From CAZCTC01 sp964501335 (GTDB lineage: Bacteria > Chloroflexota > Anaerolineae > B4-G1 > SLSP01): DNA of 64,000 bases. Of the stretch, positions 34,080 through 43,727 are shown one piece after another; position 1 is the stretch's first letter; each line of letters begins with the position of its first letter. Both the position numbers and the translations under genes were made by a program. Location of the stretch: NCBI GenBank assembly GCA_964501335.1, contig CAZCTC010000038.1, positions 1 to 64,000 on the forward strand. The letters run 5' to 3'. The notes below the pieces were generated by a model. The model searched no databases. It was not told the origin of the DNA and was given only the letters and a program-made list of their open reading frames with translations.

Positions 34080-34232
34080 ATGGTTCGAAAGCTCTGGTTG
34101 CGTGTGCGGTTTCCCCTTTTGGGGCTCGGGGCCTTCCTGATCGCCGTAGCCTCCGGTTTGGCGGCCGGCTGGCTGATCGCCTGGGTGATTGCCTTTCGGC
34201 TGATCGCCATTCTGCTGGTGTTGGGAGGCTGA
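34080..34232 (+). CDS. 50-residue membrane protein
   Basis: Starts at the ATG at 34080 with GCGAGGTGCAAA upstream and ends at 34232. A basic N-terminus (MVRKLWLRVR) is followed by two hydrophobic stretches (PLLGLGAFLIAVASG, and WLIAWVIAFRLIAILLVL). It lies in the replication module 42 bp before the SSB-like gene. Too short for family assignment. Confidence 0.5.
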   Translation: MVRKLWLRVRFPLLGLGAFLIAVASGLAAGWLIAWVIAFRLIAILLVLGG

Positions 34233-34273
34233 AATGGGAGTCCCTTTCAGTCCCACCCTCAAGAGGAGGAGCT

Positions 34274-34690
34274 ATGACCGCCAATAACAGCTGTCTTTTC
34301 ATCGGGCGGATCGCCAGCGAGCCGCTCTTCCGGCTGCGCGAACGCGGCATCCCTGAAAACCTGCCCCCGGATCAGAAGCCGGCCCTGTTGCAATTCGATC
34401 TCTGGATCCAGGGACCGGAGGGCGAAACCCGGGCCCGGCTCGTCGCCTTTAACGCCAACGCCCGGCAATTCTATGCCCAGGTCCGCCAGGGGATGGAAAT
34501 CTCGGTGCAGTGCCGTTACCGCAAACGCCGGAAAGATCCCTCCGGCGAGTGGATCCATGAATTCGTCCTGGAAAGTTTGACCCTCATCAACCGCCGGGAA
34601 ATTCCGCCTCGCGCCCTCCAGGCCGAAAGCCTCGAATGGGATCTGGCCGAAGAGGAAGTGATCTATGACGATTCGACTTTCGCGCCGTAA
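34274..34690 (+). CDS. Second SSB-like OB-fold protein
   Basis: 138 residues from the ATG at 34274 (GAGGAGGAGCT upstream). NSCLFIGRIASEPLFRL, ALLQFDLWIQGPEG, RLVAFNANARQFYAQVRQGMEISVQCRYRKRRKD follow the SSB pattern, with an acidic C-terminus (DLAEEEVIYDDSTFAP) that lacks the LPF tip. It differs clearly from the SSB at 23942, so the element encodes two SSB-type proteins. PriB-like primosome protein is the alternative. Confidence 0.7.
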   Translation: MTANNSCLFIGRIASEPLFRLRERGIPENLPPDQKPALLQFDLWIQGPEGETRARLVAFNANARQFYAQVRQGMEISVQCRYRKRRKDPSGEWIHEFVLESLTLINRREIPPRALQAESLEWDLAEEEVIYDDSTFAP

Positions 34691-35291
34691 GCTGCGCCGC
34701 TGGTTGCGCTGGCCGCTGGGGATCCTCGGCGGCCTCTGCTGCCTGCTGGGGCCCTACGCCCTGGGCCGGCAGATCTCTCCCGCGCCTCTCCCGGACGGCC
34801 GCGTCCCCATCTACTCCCCGTCCGTCCGCCGCACCGAAAGCTACCGCCGGGAAGCACATCGCTGGCTCGAAGCCCTGCAAACCCTCGACGCCCGGCTGGT
34901 CGCCGCTTTGCGGACCGACGCCGGCGATGTCTACGCCCTTTCGCAACAGGGCCAGAGCACCCTGGATCAGGCCGCCGGCATCAGTCAGGAGATCACCCTG
35001 GTCTATCCGCCGGCCAGCCTGGTTGCTCTGCGCGACGCCCTGCAATTGACCGCCGACGGTTACCTCCAGGCGGCCGTTGCCCTCAACCGGTGGGTCGGGG
35101 AGCCTACGCCCGAGACGCAGGGGGCCGCCCTGGAAGCCTTACGCCAGGCCCGTCTGTTGCTGGCGCAGGCCGCCGCCAATCCCCGGCTGCAGGGCCCGGT
35201 CGATCTCGAAGGGAGCAGCCCAGCCCTGATCACTCCGGAGGCTCCCGCCGCGCCGGCCGTCAATCCCGGAGATTGGGCCGATGGTCCCTGA
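34665..35291 (+). CDS. Anchored helical protein, unrecognised
   Basis: 208 residues, start inside the end of the SSB-like gene. Basic N-terminus and one membrane anchor (WPLGILGGLCCLLGPYALG, about 16-34), then helices (RREAHRWLEALQTLDARLVAAL, ALRDALQLTADGYLQAAVALNRWV) and a Pro/Ala-rich tail. It overlaps the next gene by 11 bp. Function unknown. Confidence 0.6.
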   Translation: MTIRLSRRKLRRWLRWPLGILGGLCCLLGPYALGRQISPAPLPDGRVPIYSPSVRRTESYRREAHRWLEALQTLDARLVAALRTDAGDVYALSQQGQSTLDQAAGISQEITLVYPPASLVALRDALQLTADGYLQAAVALNRWVGEPTPETQGAALEALRQARLLLAQAAANPRLQGPVDLEGSSPALITPEAPAAPAVNPGDWADGP

Positions 35292-36588
35292 TCCCGACTT
35301 CACACCGCAGACCGGCCTGCTGCGGGATCTCCTGGAATCGGAAAAGCGGCTCCGCCAGGCCATCGAAGCCGAGGCCCAGACCGCGCGCCAGGCGTTGGAA
35401 AGCCTGGCGCGCGAACTGGTCCCCGAGCTGGCCGATCAGTTGACCAAACAAAGCCCGATCGGTCTGGCGGGGCTCTCCCCGGACCAGCTGGCCGCGCAAA
35501 TTTCCCAGCGTCTCCGCAGCCGGCTCGCCCGTCCCGGCACGCCGGCGCCCGCTCCGCCGCCGGCGCCGGAAATTCAACAGCTGCAGCTTGCCCTGGCGCA
35601 AAAAGAGCAGGCCCTGCAAAATGCCCAGGGCGAGATCCGCCGGCTGAGCGCGCAGATCGCCCGGCTGGAATCTGCCCCGCCGCCGGTCCCTGCGCCTATT
35701 CCACACATTAATAATGAAGAAAGCCCCCTCTCAGAGGGAGAAACGGGACCGGAAGAGGTGCTCTTCAAAGCCGGAGATTTCCAGCCGGCCGCCCCGCCCG
35801 AATTCTGGCCGGGCTGGTTCGAGGAGTGGGTCAAATCGCGGGGCTTCGGCAACGACCTGCTGATCGTCAAAGCGCTGGGGGAGACCGGCGAGCCGGTGCG
35901 GGTCCGGCTGATGCGGCGCCTGGCGCAACAGCTCCACTTTGCGGATGTCCCCGGGAGCCTGGGCCGCGCCGTCCAGCGCCTGCACAAAATGGGGCTGGTC
36001 AAAATCATCCCCGTCCTCAAGCCCACCCGCCAGGGTCACGTCCGGCAGGCCCACATGCTCCACCTTACCGATCAGGAGATGAACAAAGGCGGCCTCAACG
36101 GCCAGGATGCCTATCGGCTGCTCTTCGGCCAGGAGGCCGTCCGCCAGGACGCCGTGGAATTATTGTCCCGTCATAAAGCGCCCGAGCACGCCTACCTCAT
36201 CCTGGAGACCCAGGCCCTGCTGGAAAAAGCCGGCTTCACCGTCGAACGCTTTCCCGATCCGGTCGAAGTCGGAGAGCTGGGCCGCTATGAGCCGGACCTC
36301 GTCGCGCGCTACGACGGCCAGACCCTCTCCATCGAAGTCGAACGGGCCACCCTCAAAAACGAAAGCCAGCGCGACCGCAAATTCCGGCGCTACTGGGAAA
36401 TCAGCCAGGGCCGCTTCTGGATCGTCACCGACACTGCCGCGGCCGCCGACACCCTCACCTCCGAGATTGCCTATCAGGCCGGCAACCTGGGCAAACGGAT
36501 TCGCCTGCGGCTGCTCATCGTCGAAGCCGTCGTTCCCGACGCTGTCCCGCAGGGCTGGGACATCTGGCCGCCGGAGCAGGTGTTTTAA
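35281..36588 (+). CDS. Replic_Relax-like protein with PD-(D/E)XK-type C-terminus
   Basis: 435 residues. N-terminal coiled coil (about 15-140), Pro-rich linker, winged-helix region (about 190-265: RLMRRLAQQLHFADVPGSLGRAVQRLHKMGLVKII), and a C-terminal domain with YEPDLVARYDGQTLSIEVERAT (PD followed by EVE at nuclease spacing, about 337-358). The plan matches replication-relaxation proteins of actinobacterial plasmids, which control plasmid replication. The third catalytic residue (Lys of ExK) is missing, so nuclease activity is doubtful. Last gene of the maintenance module. Confidence 0.6.
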   Translation: MVPDPDFTPQTGLLRDLLESEKRLRQAIEAEAQTARQALESLARELVPELADQLTKQSPIGLAGLSPDQLAAQISQRLRSRLARPGTPAPAPPPAPEIQQLQLALAQKEQALQNAQGEIRRLSAQIARLESAPPPVPAPIPHINNEESPLSEGETGPEEVLFKAGDFQPAAPPEFWPGWFEEWVKSRGFGNDLLIVKALGETGEPVRVRLMRRLAQQLHFADVPGSLGRAVQRLHKMGLVKIIPVLKPTRQGHVRQAHMLHLTDQEMNKGGLNGQDAYRLLFGQEAVRQDAVELLSRHKAPEHAYLILETQALLEKAGFTVERFPDPVEVGELGRYEPDLVARYDGQTLSIEVERATLKNESQRDRKFRRYWEISQGRFWIVTDTAAAADTLTSEIAYQAGNLGKRIRLRLLIVEAVVPDAVPQGWDIWPPEQVF

Positions 36589-36593
36589 GGCCC

Positions 36594-36740
36594 GCCATGC
36601 CACTTTCTTCAAGTGGCATGGCGAGGTCAAGCCGCATTTTCCGGCATACATAGCCAACCGGCATGGCCGGGGGCCGTGCCACTTCGCGGAACCGGCATGG
36701 GCATCATAAGAGCCCCCGGGAAGGAATTTCCCGGGGGCTC
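36594..36740 (+). terminator. Two strong hairpins at the end of the maintenance module
   Basis: Hairpin 1 (36594-36622): GCCATGCCACTT / AAGTGGCATGGC. Hairpin 2 (36710-36740): GAGCCCCCGGGAA / TTTCCCGGGGGCTC. Neither has a T-tract, but together they isolate the module from the CRISPR leader that follows. Confidence 0.65.
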
Positions 36741-36766
36741 TGTCTGTATCCGACGTCCCTTCGATT

Positions 36767-36794
36767 TTGACAAGCGATCGGCCTATTATACAAT
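36767..36794 (+). promoter_or_regulatory. CRISPR leader promoter, array 1
   Basis: TTGACA (36767-36772), 16 bp, TACAAT (36789-36794), reading into array 1. The spacer shares TCGGCC and ATTATACAAT with the promoter ahead of array 3 at 48484, which suggests a copied leader. Here only about 20 bp lie between the -10 and the first repeat. Confidence 0.7.
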
Positions 36795-37144
36795 TAACTT
36801 GGTGGTTGCAGAAAATCGGGTGGGGCAGTAATCCCCGCGAGGGGACGGTCACACAGTATAAGGTTCTGAGGTGTAATAAACCCCCCAGTGAGTCCGAGAG
36901 GCAGTAATCCCCGCGAGGGGACGGTCACGCATCCTCCGGTGTCCAGATACACCAACCTAAGTACGTTGTCCGAGAGGCAGTAATCCCCGCGAGGGGACGG
37001 TCACAAGGAAAGCAACAGTTCCCTCATTTGGATTGTAAGGTGTCCGAGAGACAGTAATCCCCCCGAGGGGACGGTCACTCAAACCTATCAGTACCTCTCT
37101 GTGCCGCTACTTCTATCGTCCGAGAGGCAGTAATCCCCGCGAGG

Positions 37145-37226
37145 GTCCGCCCAGGGTTGAAACCCTGGGCTCACCAATGACGCCCTTTCAGGGCTTAAGA
37201 TTGACTTGCGGCGAGGGTTCAGCTTT
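37145..37226. mobile_element. Palindromic MITE/REP-like element in array 1, copy 1
   Basis: Two hairpins: CCCAGGGTTGAAACCCTGGG, and GCCCTTTCAGGGC. It joins a repeat cut after CCCCGCGAGG to a repeat resuming at GAGGCAG, replacing the repeat end, one spacer and the next repeat start. No coding capacity. Confidence 0.8.
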
Positions 37227-37782
37227 GAGGCAGTAATCCCCGCGAGGGGACGGTCACTTTACTTCGACGGTCATTCCCTGTCCCCCGCGGATTTCGAGTC
37301 CGAGAGGCAGTAATCCCCGCGAGGGGACGGTCACAATGTCGCGAGCAGAAGCATCGCGACCAGCAAGAGTGGGTCCGAGAGGCAGTAATCCCCGCGAGGG
37401 GACGGTCACATTCGGAGGCTTCAGGCAATGCGTAATAACTGAAACTATTCTCCGAGGGGCAGTAATCCCCGCAAGGGGACGGTCACGGGCCCTCCAGCGT
37501 AAGGGACGCGGGCACGTTAGTTGTGGGTCCGAGAGGCAATAATCCCCGCAAGGGGACGGTCACGCCCACCGGGCGGGGTCCCGGACGTCCAAAACCCCCC
37601 AGGGTCCGAGAGGCAGTAATCCCCGCAAGGGGACGGTCACGGGCGTAGGCCGCGGCGTGGATTCAGGCTTCGGAGTTGTGTCCGAGAGGCAGTAATCCCC
37701 GCGAGGGGACGGTCACACACCGAACTGTCCGCGCTCGTCCATCACACACCTCCTGGTCCGAGAGGCAGTAATCCCCGCGAGG

Positions 37783-37865
37783 TCCGCCCAGGGCCTGCGG
37801 ACCCCGGGCTCATCAATGACGCCCTTTCAGGGCTTAAGGTCGATTTGCTGTGAGGGTTCAGCTTT
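37783..37865. mobile_element. Palindromic element in array 1, copy 2
   Basis: Same junctions as copy 1. The first hairpin has drifted (CCAGGGCCTGCGGACCCCGGG), the second is kept. Confidence 0.8.
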
Positions 37866-38114
37866 GAGGCAGTAATCCCCGCGAGGGGACGGTCACTGTA
37901 GTAGTAACCCATATCTTGCTGAATCCCCGGACGTTTGGTCTGGGAAGTAGTAATCCCCGCGAGGGGACGGTCACCCTGGCTCGTGAATTGTCACCACACC
38001 GTAGGGCTCCGTGTCCGAGAGGCAGTAATCCCCGCGAGGGGACGGTCACGAATTTGCCTCCCTCATGCCGCCAATCCAGTAATCTTAGTTCGAGAGGCAG
38101 TAATCCCCGCGAGG

Positions 38115-38196
38115 GTCCGCCCAGGGTTGAAACCCTGGGCTCACTTGGAGCGCCCTTTCAGGGCTTAAGATCGATTTGTTATGAGGGTTGGGCTTT
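38115..38196. mobile_element. Palindromic element in array 1, copy 3
   Basis: Same junctions. The middle differs from copy 1 (CACTTGGAGCGCC for CACCAATGACGCC) and matches copy 4. Confidence 0.8.
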
Positions 38197-38986
38197 GAGG
38201 CAGTAATCCCCGCGAGGGGACGGTCACACATAGAATCTAAAGACTGTGGATTCTCCCTAAACATGGCAGTCCGAGAGGCAGCAATCCCCGCGAGGGGACG
38301 GTCACAAAACCAAAGTCAGCAGCAAACCATTTAACCCTTTCATGTCCGAGAGGCAGTAATCCCCGCGAGGGGACGGTCACTCATATCACCGCGCTCAATA
38401 ATGATGCGGATGAGCTGAGTCCGAGAGGCAGTAATCCCCGCGAGGGGACGGTCACATGACGAACGCTCGTCTTCCTTCAGTGAATCCTTCCACAGTGTCC
38501 GAGAGGCAGTAATCCCCGCGAGGGGACGGTCACCTTCCGAGTCGATTTCATGAGCAATCGCATTGATTTCCTGGTCTGAGAGGCAGTAATCCCCGCGAGG
38601 GGACGGTCACCAGCATATTGTTAGCTTGACTATTTCATACGCGATTCCGAGTCCGAGAGGCAGTAATCCCCGCGAGGGGACGGTCACCATCAAATTGATA
38701 GCCTAAGTTCATCCATACTAGCCATCGTCCGAGAGGCAGTAATCCCCGCGAGGGGACGGTTACATTCTATCTATTGAACGAGGAATCTCCTCAAGTGCAA
38801 AGGTCCGAGAGGCAGTAATCCTCGCAAGAGGATGGTCACTAAATAATCCTGGAATACTTACGCCAGGCATTGAAGATAGTCCGAGAAGCAGTAATCCCCG
38901 CGAGGGGACGGTCACGTGCCATACCTTTTAGATGCTACTGCACTGACTCTGTGAGTCCGAGAGGCAGTAATCCCCGCGAGGGGACG

Positions 38987-39093
38987 AGGATCTTAGCCCT
39001 GAAGGGGCGCCCTCAAGGTAGCCTGGGGTTTCACCCCAGGAAAAGGGCAACCAAGTTCCCGAATTTGCAGTTTTGTCGGGTCGTAGTATTTTT
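38987..39093. mobile_element. Related palindromic insert in opposite orientation
   Basis: Contains TTAGCCCTGAAGGGGCGCCC and GCCTGGGGTTTCACCCCAGG, the reverse-oriented modules of the same element family, plus about 40 bp of other DNA. The preceding repeat stops after base 32 and the following repeat resumes at TTGAGGCAG. Confidence 0.7.
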
Positions 39094-39720
39094 GAGGCAG
39101 TAATCCTCGCGAGGGGACGGTCACGAATTACCGGGACAAAAGACCAGCCAGGTCGCATTTTCGTCCGAGAGGCAGTAATCCCCGCGAGGGGACGGTCACT
39201 ATAAGCAGGCTGTATTGTAAGAGAGTTTGCCTGGTCTAGTCCGAGAGGCAGTAATCCCCGCGAGGGGACGGTCACCAGTATTTGACGCCATCACCTGGAC
39301 CTGCTGAACAGCGTCCGAGAGGCAGTAATCCCCGCGAGGGGACGGTCACATTCTCCACCCCCAGCTGCATCCTTAATCGCCTGGATGCGTCCGAGAGGCA
39401 GTAATCCCCGCGAGGGGACGGTCACCTAAGGCTCCCACAAGTTGTTCTTGTCCGGTGGAAACTGGTCCGAGAGGCAGTAATCCCCGCAAGGGGACGGTCA
39501 CGTATAACTAAGCTCTTCATCTCCCAGCCAGAATGTCTGCGTCCGAGAGGCAGTAATCCCCGCGAGGGGACGGTCACGGAGCCTGATCGGACTCTTCCAC
39601 CAGCGACTGTTCAACAGTCCGAGAGGCAGTAATCCCCGCGAGGGGACGGTCACTTAGCAATCCTCCACAACACTTTTGCTTGTGTATCGTAACGTCCGAG
39701 AGGCAGTAATCCCCGCGAGG

Positions 39721-39802
39721 GTCCGCCCAGGGTTGAAACCCTGGGCTTACTTGGAGCGCCCTTTCAGGGCTTAAGATCGATTTGCTGTGGGGATTGAGCT
39801 TT
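39721..39802. mobile_element. Palindromic element in array 1, copy 4
   Basis: Same junctions as copies 1-3; sequence closest to copy 3. Unit length from repeat start to repeat start is 103 bp, as in copies 1 and 3 (104 in copy 2). Confidence 0.8.
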
Positions 39803-41240
39803 GAGGCAGTAATCCCCGCGAGGGGACGGTCACCCAAAGATAACCTCCTCGGAAGTTGCTTCAATTACACGTGTCCGAGAGCAGTAATCTCCGCGAGGGG
39901 ACGGTCACATTCAGAAGGAACAATTCGCAACTTCCATAGGTAACAGAGTCCGAGAGGCAGTAATCCCCGCGAGGGGACGGTCACGAATGGATTGTCACAA
40001 CACCGTAAGGTTCACAAAAACGTCCGAGAGGCAGTAATTCCCGCGAGGGGACGGTCACCTGGCATTGAACTCCTAAAGTCTCTACTTCCTTTCTTGTCCG
40101 AGAGGCAGTAATCCCCGCGAGGGGACGGTCACCCGGGTTCCAGGGTAAACACCCCCGCTGCAATAGTCGCTGGTCCGAGAGGCAGTAATCCCCGCGAGGG
40201 GACGATCACAGGAATTTCTGGCCGCACAAGTGCACCCAGTGCACAACGTCCGAGAGGCAGTAATCCCCGCGAGGGGACGGTCACATAGAAAATAAACTCC
40301 GTCCTTGTTGAGGGCGTATAATCGTCCGAGAGGCAGTAATCCCCGCGAGGGGACGGTCACTTTCATCAATCTTTAGAGAAAGGGTGCTCCGCAGCAGATC
40401 CGAGAGGTAGTAATCCCCGCGAGGGGACGGTCAAAAAGTATTCCCCAGGTGCCAAGTGTAACATTGGAAATAGTCCGAGAGGCAGTAATCCCCGCGAGGG
40501 GATGGTCACAATCCCATGAATCCTAACGATCCGATCAGAAACAAAACCACGTCCGAGAGGCAGTAATCCCCGTGAGGGGACGGTCACTCAGTGAATTCTG
40601 ACAATGTAACCACCTGCCCGCCAAAAATGTCCGAGAGGCAGTAATCCCCGCGAGGGGACGGTCACCTTAGATACTCTGTCAGACGGGGTATCACTTAAAC
40701 GTTTGTCCGAGAGGCAGTAATCCCCGCGAGGGGACGGTCACTATTCACTTGCGTCAAACCAGAAATCACACTGAAGGGAGTCCGAGAGGCAGTAATCCCC
40801 GCGAGGGGACGGTCACGCTTTATGTCCAGCAGGCCACCATCCCAATAGGTCTGTTGTCCGAGAGGCAGTAATCCCCGCGAGGGGACGGTCACGAGAAGAG
40901 CATCCTGCGAGGTTGGCATAGTGGCACTTAGTCCGAGAGGCAGTAATCCCCGCGAGGGGACGGTCACTTTCAGATTCGATCAGGTGGTCAATACCGCCGC
41001 CAGCCCGTCCGAGAGGCAGTCATCCCCGCAAGGGGACGGTCATTAGTATATGCTCTCGTATAGCGTTCCTATCGAATTTGCCAGTCCGAGAGGCAGTAAT
41101 CCCCGCGAGGGGACGCCCTGGCCCTTTTTTGAACTGTGCGGCGCTTGCTCTCTTCCCGCTTTGCATTACACTCTTTATGCTTTGGGAGCGCTGCGAAGCC
41201 GGCTAAGGAAGGCGATATTTTTCGGGCCAGTGAGGTGTTG

Positions 41241-42425
41241 ATGAAAATCTCAACTTTACAGATTGAGGGTTTTCGTTCGTTATATGAGGTGGATTGGAAG
41301 CCGGGGGATTTGAATGTGGTGATCGGGCCTAACGGCAGCGGCAAGTCAAACCTGCTCAAGGTGCTGGAGCTGCTATCGGCTTCTGCCCGGGGGCGGTTGG
41401 GTCGCCAGATCCAACGGGAGGGGGGGATGGAGCCGGTGGTCTGGGATGGGCGGATTTCTCAGGTGACTTTCAAGCTGAGGACTTCGCCTTTGGATCCGGC
41501 GCGGGATAGTCTAACTTACGAGCTGACGCTGGCGCGGTTGGGGATGTCCAGCGCTTATTACATCAAGCATGAACTGTTGGGTAATGATGAGGGCGTTGCA
41601 GCCGGCGAGAAACCCGAACCGTTGAAGCTGGTCGAACGCACTCCTCAACAGGCTTTGGTCTATGACGAGGAGGGCCGCCGGCTGACGGCGCCGGTCGAGT
41701 CGGTCCCGGAGGAGGAGACGCTCCTTTCGCTGGCCGCCGGACCTTTTACCGCCAATCGCTGGATTACGGCTTATCAAAACCGGCTGGCGGGCTGGCGTAT
41801 CTACCATGATTTTCAAACCCATGCGGAATCTCCTGTCCGGCAGCCGTCGCTGGCCCGCCATGAAACGGCGGTGGAGGCGGATGGAAGCAATCTGGTGGCG
41901 GTTTTGCATACGCTCTATACGGGCAGCCGGGAATTCAAGCAGGATTTAAATTCGGCGTTGATGGCCGCTTTTGGGGAGGATTTTGAGGAGTTACTGTTCC
42001 CGCCGGCCGCCGATCAACGGATTCAAATGCGGGTGCGCTGGCGGAGTTTGAAGCGCGAGCAGACTACGGCCGATCTTTCGGACGGCACGTTGCGGTTTTT
42101 GTTTCTCATCGCGATCCTGGCCAATCCCAATCCTCCGGCTTTGATTGCCATCGACGAGCCGGAAACCGGCTTGCATCCGGCGATGTTGCCGATCGTGGCG
42201 GAATATGCGGCCGAGGCGGCGCTGCACACCCAGGTTATTTTTACCACGCATTCGGCGGAATTCCTGGATGCCTTCCATGGGGTTACGCCGGTGACTACCA
42301 TTGTGAAGTGGGAAGAAGGTAAAACCCAATTACAGGTTGTCGATGCGGCCACCTTGAATTACTGGCTCAAAGAATACACGTTGGGCAAACTCTTCCGCAG
42401 CGGTAACCTGGAGGGGTTGGCATGA
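41241..42425 (+). CDS. AAA15/AAA21-type ATPase of a two-gene defence-like cassette
   Basis: 394 residues from the ATG at 41241. SMC/OLD-like ATPase: Walker A IGPNGSGKSNLLK (about 28-40), signature LSDGTLRFLFL (about 280), Walker B LIAIDEPETGLHP (about 297-309), and H-loop IFTTHSAEFLD (about 330). Such ATPases pair with TOPRIM-like partners in OLD, Gabija-like and PARIS-like defence systems. It overlaps the next gene by 4 bp and lies exactly between two CRISPR blocks. The 125 bp before it hold no other gene. Confidence 0.85.
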   Translation: MKISTLQIEGFRSLYEVDWKPGDLNVVIGPNGSGKSNLLKVLELLSASARGRLGRQIQREGGMEPVVWDGRISQVTFKLRTSPLDPARDSLTYELTLARLGMSSAYYIKHELLGNDEGVAAGEKPEPLKLVERTPQQALVYDEEGRRLTAPVESVPEEETLLSLAAGPFTANRWITAYQNRLAGWRIYHDFQTHAESPVRQPSLARHETAVEADGSNLVAVLHTLYTGSREFKQDLNSALMAAFGEDFEELLFPPAADQRIQMRVRWRSLKREQTTADLSDGTLRFLFLIAILANPNPPALIAIDEPETGLHPAMLPIVAEYAAEAALHTQVIFTTHSAEFLDAFHGVTPVTTIVKWEEGKTQLQVVDAATLNYWLKEYTLGKLFRSGNLEGLA

Positions 42426-43048
42426 AGTTTGTTTTTCTGGTCGAAGGGTATACCGAACAGAAATCGATTCCGACCTTTTTGAAGCGGTGGCTGGATGTGC
42501 GGCTGACCCAAAAAGTGGGCATCCAGATCGATCGTTTTGAAGGCTGGCAGGAATTGATCAAGGATCTGCCCACAAAAGTCCCGATGTACCTGCACGGACC
42601 CAAATCCGATCAGATCATTGCCGTGATTGCGATGCTGGATCTTTATGGCCCTACGTTTTATCCGGAACATTTGACCGCGGTCCGCGAGCGGTATGCCTGG
42701 GCGGTCGAGGATTTACAGCGGCGGGTCCATGAAGAGCGCTTTCGGATGTTCTTTGCCGTGCACGAAGTCGAGGCCTGGTTGCTCAGCGATCCGGCGTTAT
42801 TCCCGGATTCCGTTCGGCGGGCCTTGCCCGGAAAAATCAGCCGGCCGGAGACGGTCAATTTCGATGAACCGCCGGCAAAGTTGTTGGAGCGGCTGTATCG
42901 GGAGAAACAGAGAAGCCTTTACAAAAAAGTAACCTACGGCAGCGCCCTCTTCACCCAACTCAGCCCGGATCGGGTGTATGAGCGGTGTCCTTACTTTCAA
43001 CAAATGATGGATACTTTGTTGGATCTGGCCAGAGTTGCCGGTTTGTAA
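42422..43048 (+). CDS. DUF4276/TOPRIM-like partner of the ATPase
   Basis: 208 residues. FLVEGYTEQKSIPTFL (residues 4-19) carries the TOPRIM-type Glu, AMLDLYG (about 69-75) the first Asp, and HEVEAWLLSDP (about 115) a third acidic cluster typical of DUF4276. In PARIS and OLD systems a TOPRIM protein is the nuclease released or controlled by the ATPase. This pairing is different in family but equal in plan. ATGA overlap shows translational coupling. Confidence 0.75.
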   Translation: MKFVFLVEGYTEQKSIPTFLKRWLDVRLTQKVGIQIDRFEGWQELIKDLPTKVPMYLHGPKSDQIIAVIAMLDLYGPTFYPEHLTAVRERYAWAVEDLQRRVHEERFRMFFAVHEVEAWLLSDPALFPDSVRRALPGKISRPETVNFDEPPAKLLERLYREKQRSLYKKVTYGSALFTQLSPDRVYERCPYFQQMMDTLLDLARVAGL

Positions 43049-43060
43049 CCGTTGCCGGTG

Positions 43061-43700
43061 GGATGAGAGGCAGTAATCCCCGCGAGGGGACGGTCACTTA
43101 CGCTGAGAATCATAGAAGGAAGTACAAAATTCCTCGTCCGAGAGGCAGTAATCCCCGCGAGGGGACGGTCACATTAACCTGCACACGCACATTGTCTCGA
43201 TACGTCACGTGTCCGAGAGGCAGTAATCCCCGCGAGGGGACGGTCACGCTTATGTTCGGTCGAGCAGAAGTGTAGGTCGATTGCGTCCGAGAGGCAGTAA
43301 TCCCCGCGAGGGGACGGTCACTCTCAAACCTATCCTCGAAAGCCGTCAACGCCTGCCCCTCGAGTCCGAGAGGCAGTAATCCCCGCGAGGGGACGGTCAC
43401 TTTGGATTTGGAAGGGCGTCAACAATCTCCACTGCTCCCTGTCCGAGAGGCAGTAATCCCCGCGAGGGGACGGTCACTGACCATGGGCATGAGTGTGGGC
43501 GTAGGCATGAGCGTAGGTCCGAGAGGCAGTAATCCCCGTGAGGGGACGGTCACTGAAATTGATTAGGGGCGACCTCGACGGAATAAATTTTGTCCGAGAG
43601 GCAGTAATCCCCGCGAGGGGACGGTCACTTTTTCACGAAGTCGGCGGTCTCTTCCCCGTCATCCAACGGTCCGAGCGGCAGTAATCCCCGCGAGGGGACG
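43061..43700 (+). CRISPR. CRISPR array 2, 9 repeats
   Basis: Same 37-bp repeat as array 1. The first repeat lacks GTCC (reads GGATGAGAGG), and the last (43669) has one change and stops after base 32. No promoter or leader is visible upstream, because the TOPRIM-like gene ends 13 bp before. It is therefore probably the detached tail of array 1, separated by the ATPase-TOPRIM cassette. One spacer (43478-43516) is made of GTAGGCATGAGCGTAGG-like short repeats. Confidence 0.97.
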
Positions 43701-43727
43701 GGCGGAATTTTCTTCGGGAGGGAGCCT

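Larger units (their letters stand above)
36816..41115 (+). CRISPR. CRISPR array 1, about 55 repeats, interrupted five times
   Basis: 37-bp repeat beginning GTCCGAGAGGCAGTAATCCC, with internal stem CCCC-GCGA-GGGG and ending ACGGTCAC; spacers are about 35-42 bp. The first repeat (36816) has lost its first 8 bases. The last one (41084) stops after base 32. Variant repeats occur at 37450, 37938, 38803, 39873 and 40398. Four palindromic elements and one related insert break the array. Promoter position and spacer content both indicate plus-strand transcription. No cas1/2 or cas6 lies near; the type III-D locus at 56.5-64 kb is the likely user. Confidence 0.98.

Noticed and set aside
33875..34273. 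N-terminal extension of the second SSB-like gene
   Set aside because: The ATG at 34274 has a strong ribosome site and starts exactly at the OB-fold; the extension overlaps a small membrane protein frame and looks non-coding.
36594..36740. Hairpins as part of a CRISPR leader
   Set aside because: They lie before the leader promoter and after the stop of the preceding gene, so a terminator role is more likely.
43061..43700. Array 2 as an independent CRISPR locus
   Set aside because: It has no leader or promoter and its first repeat is damaged; a detached piece of array 1 explains it better.
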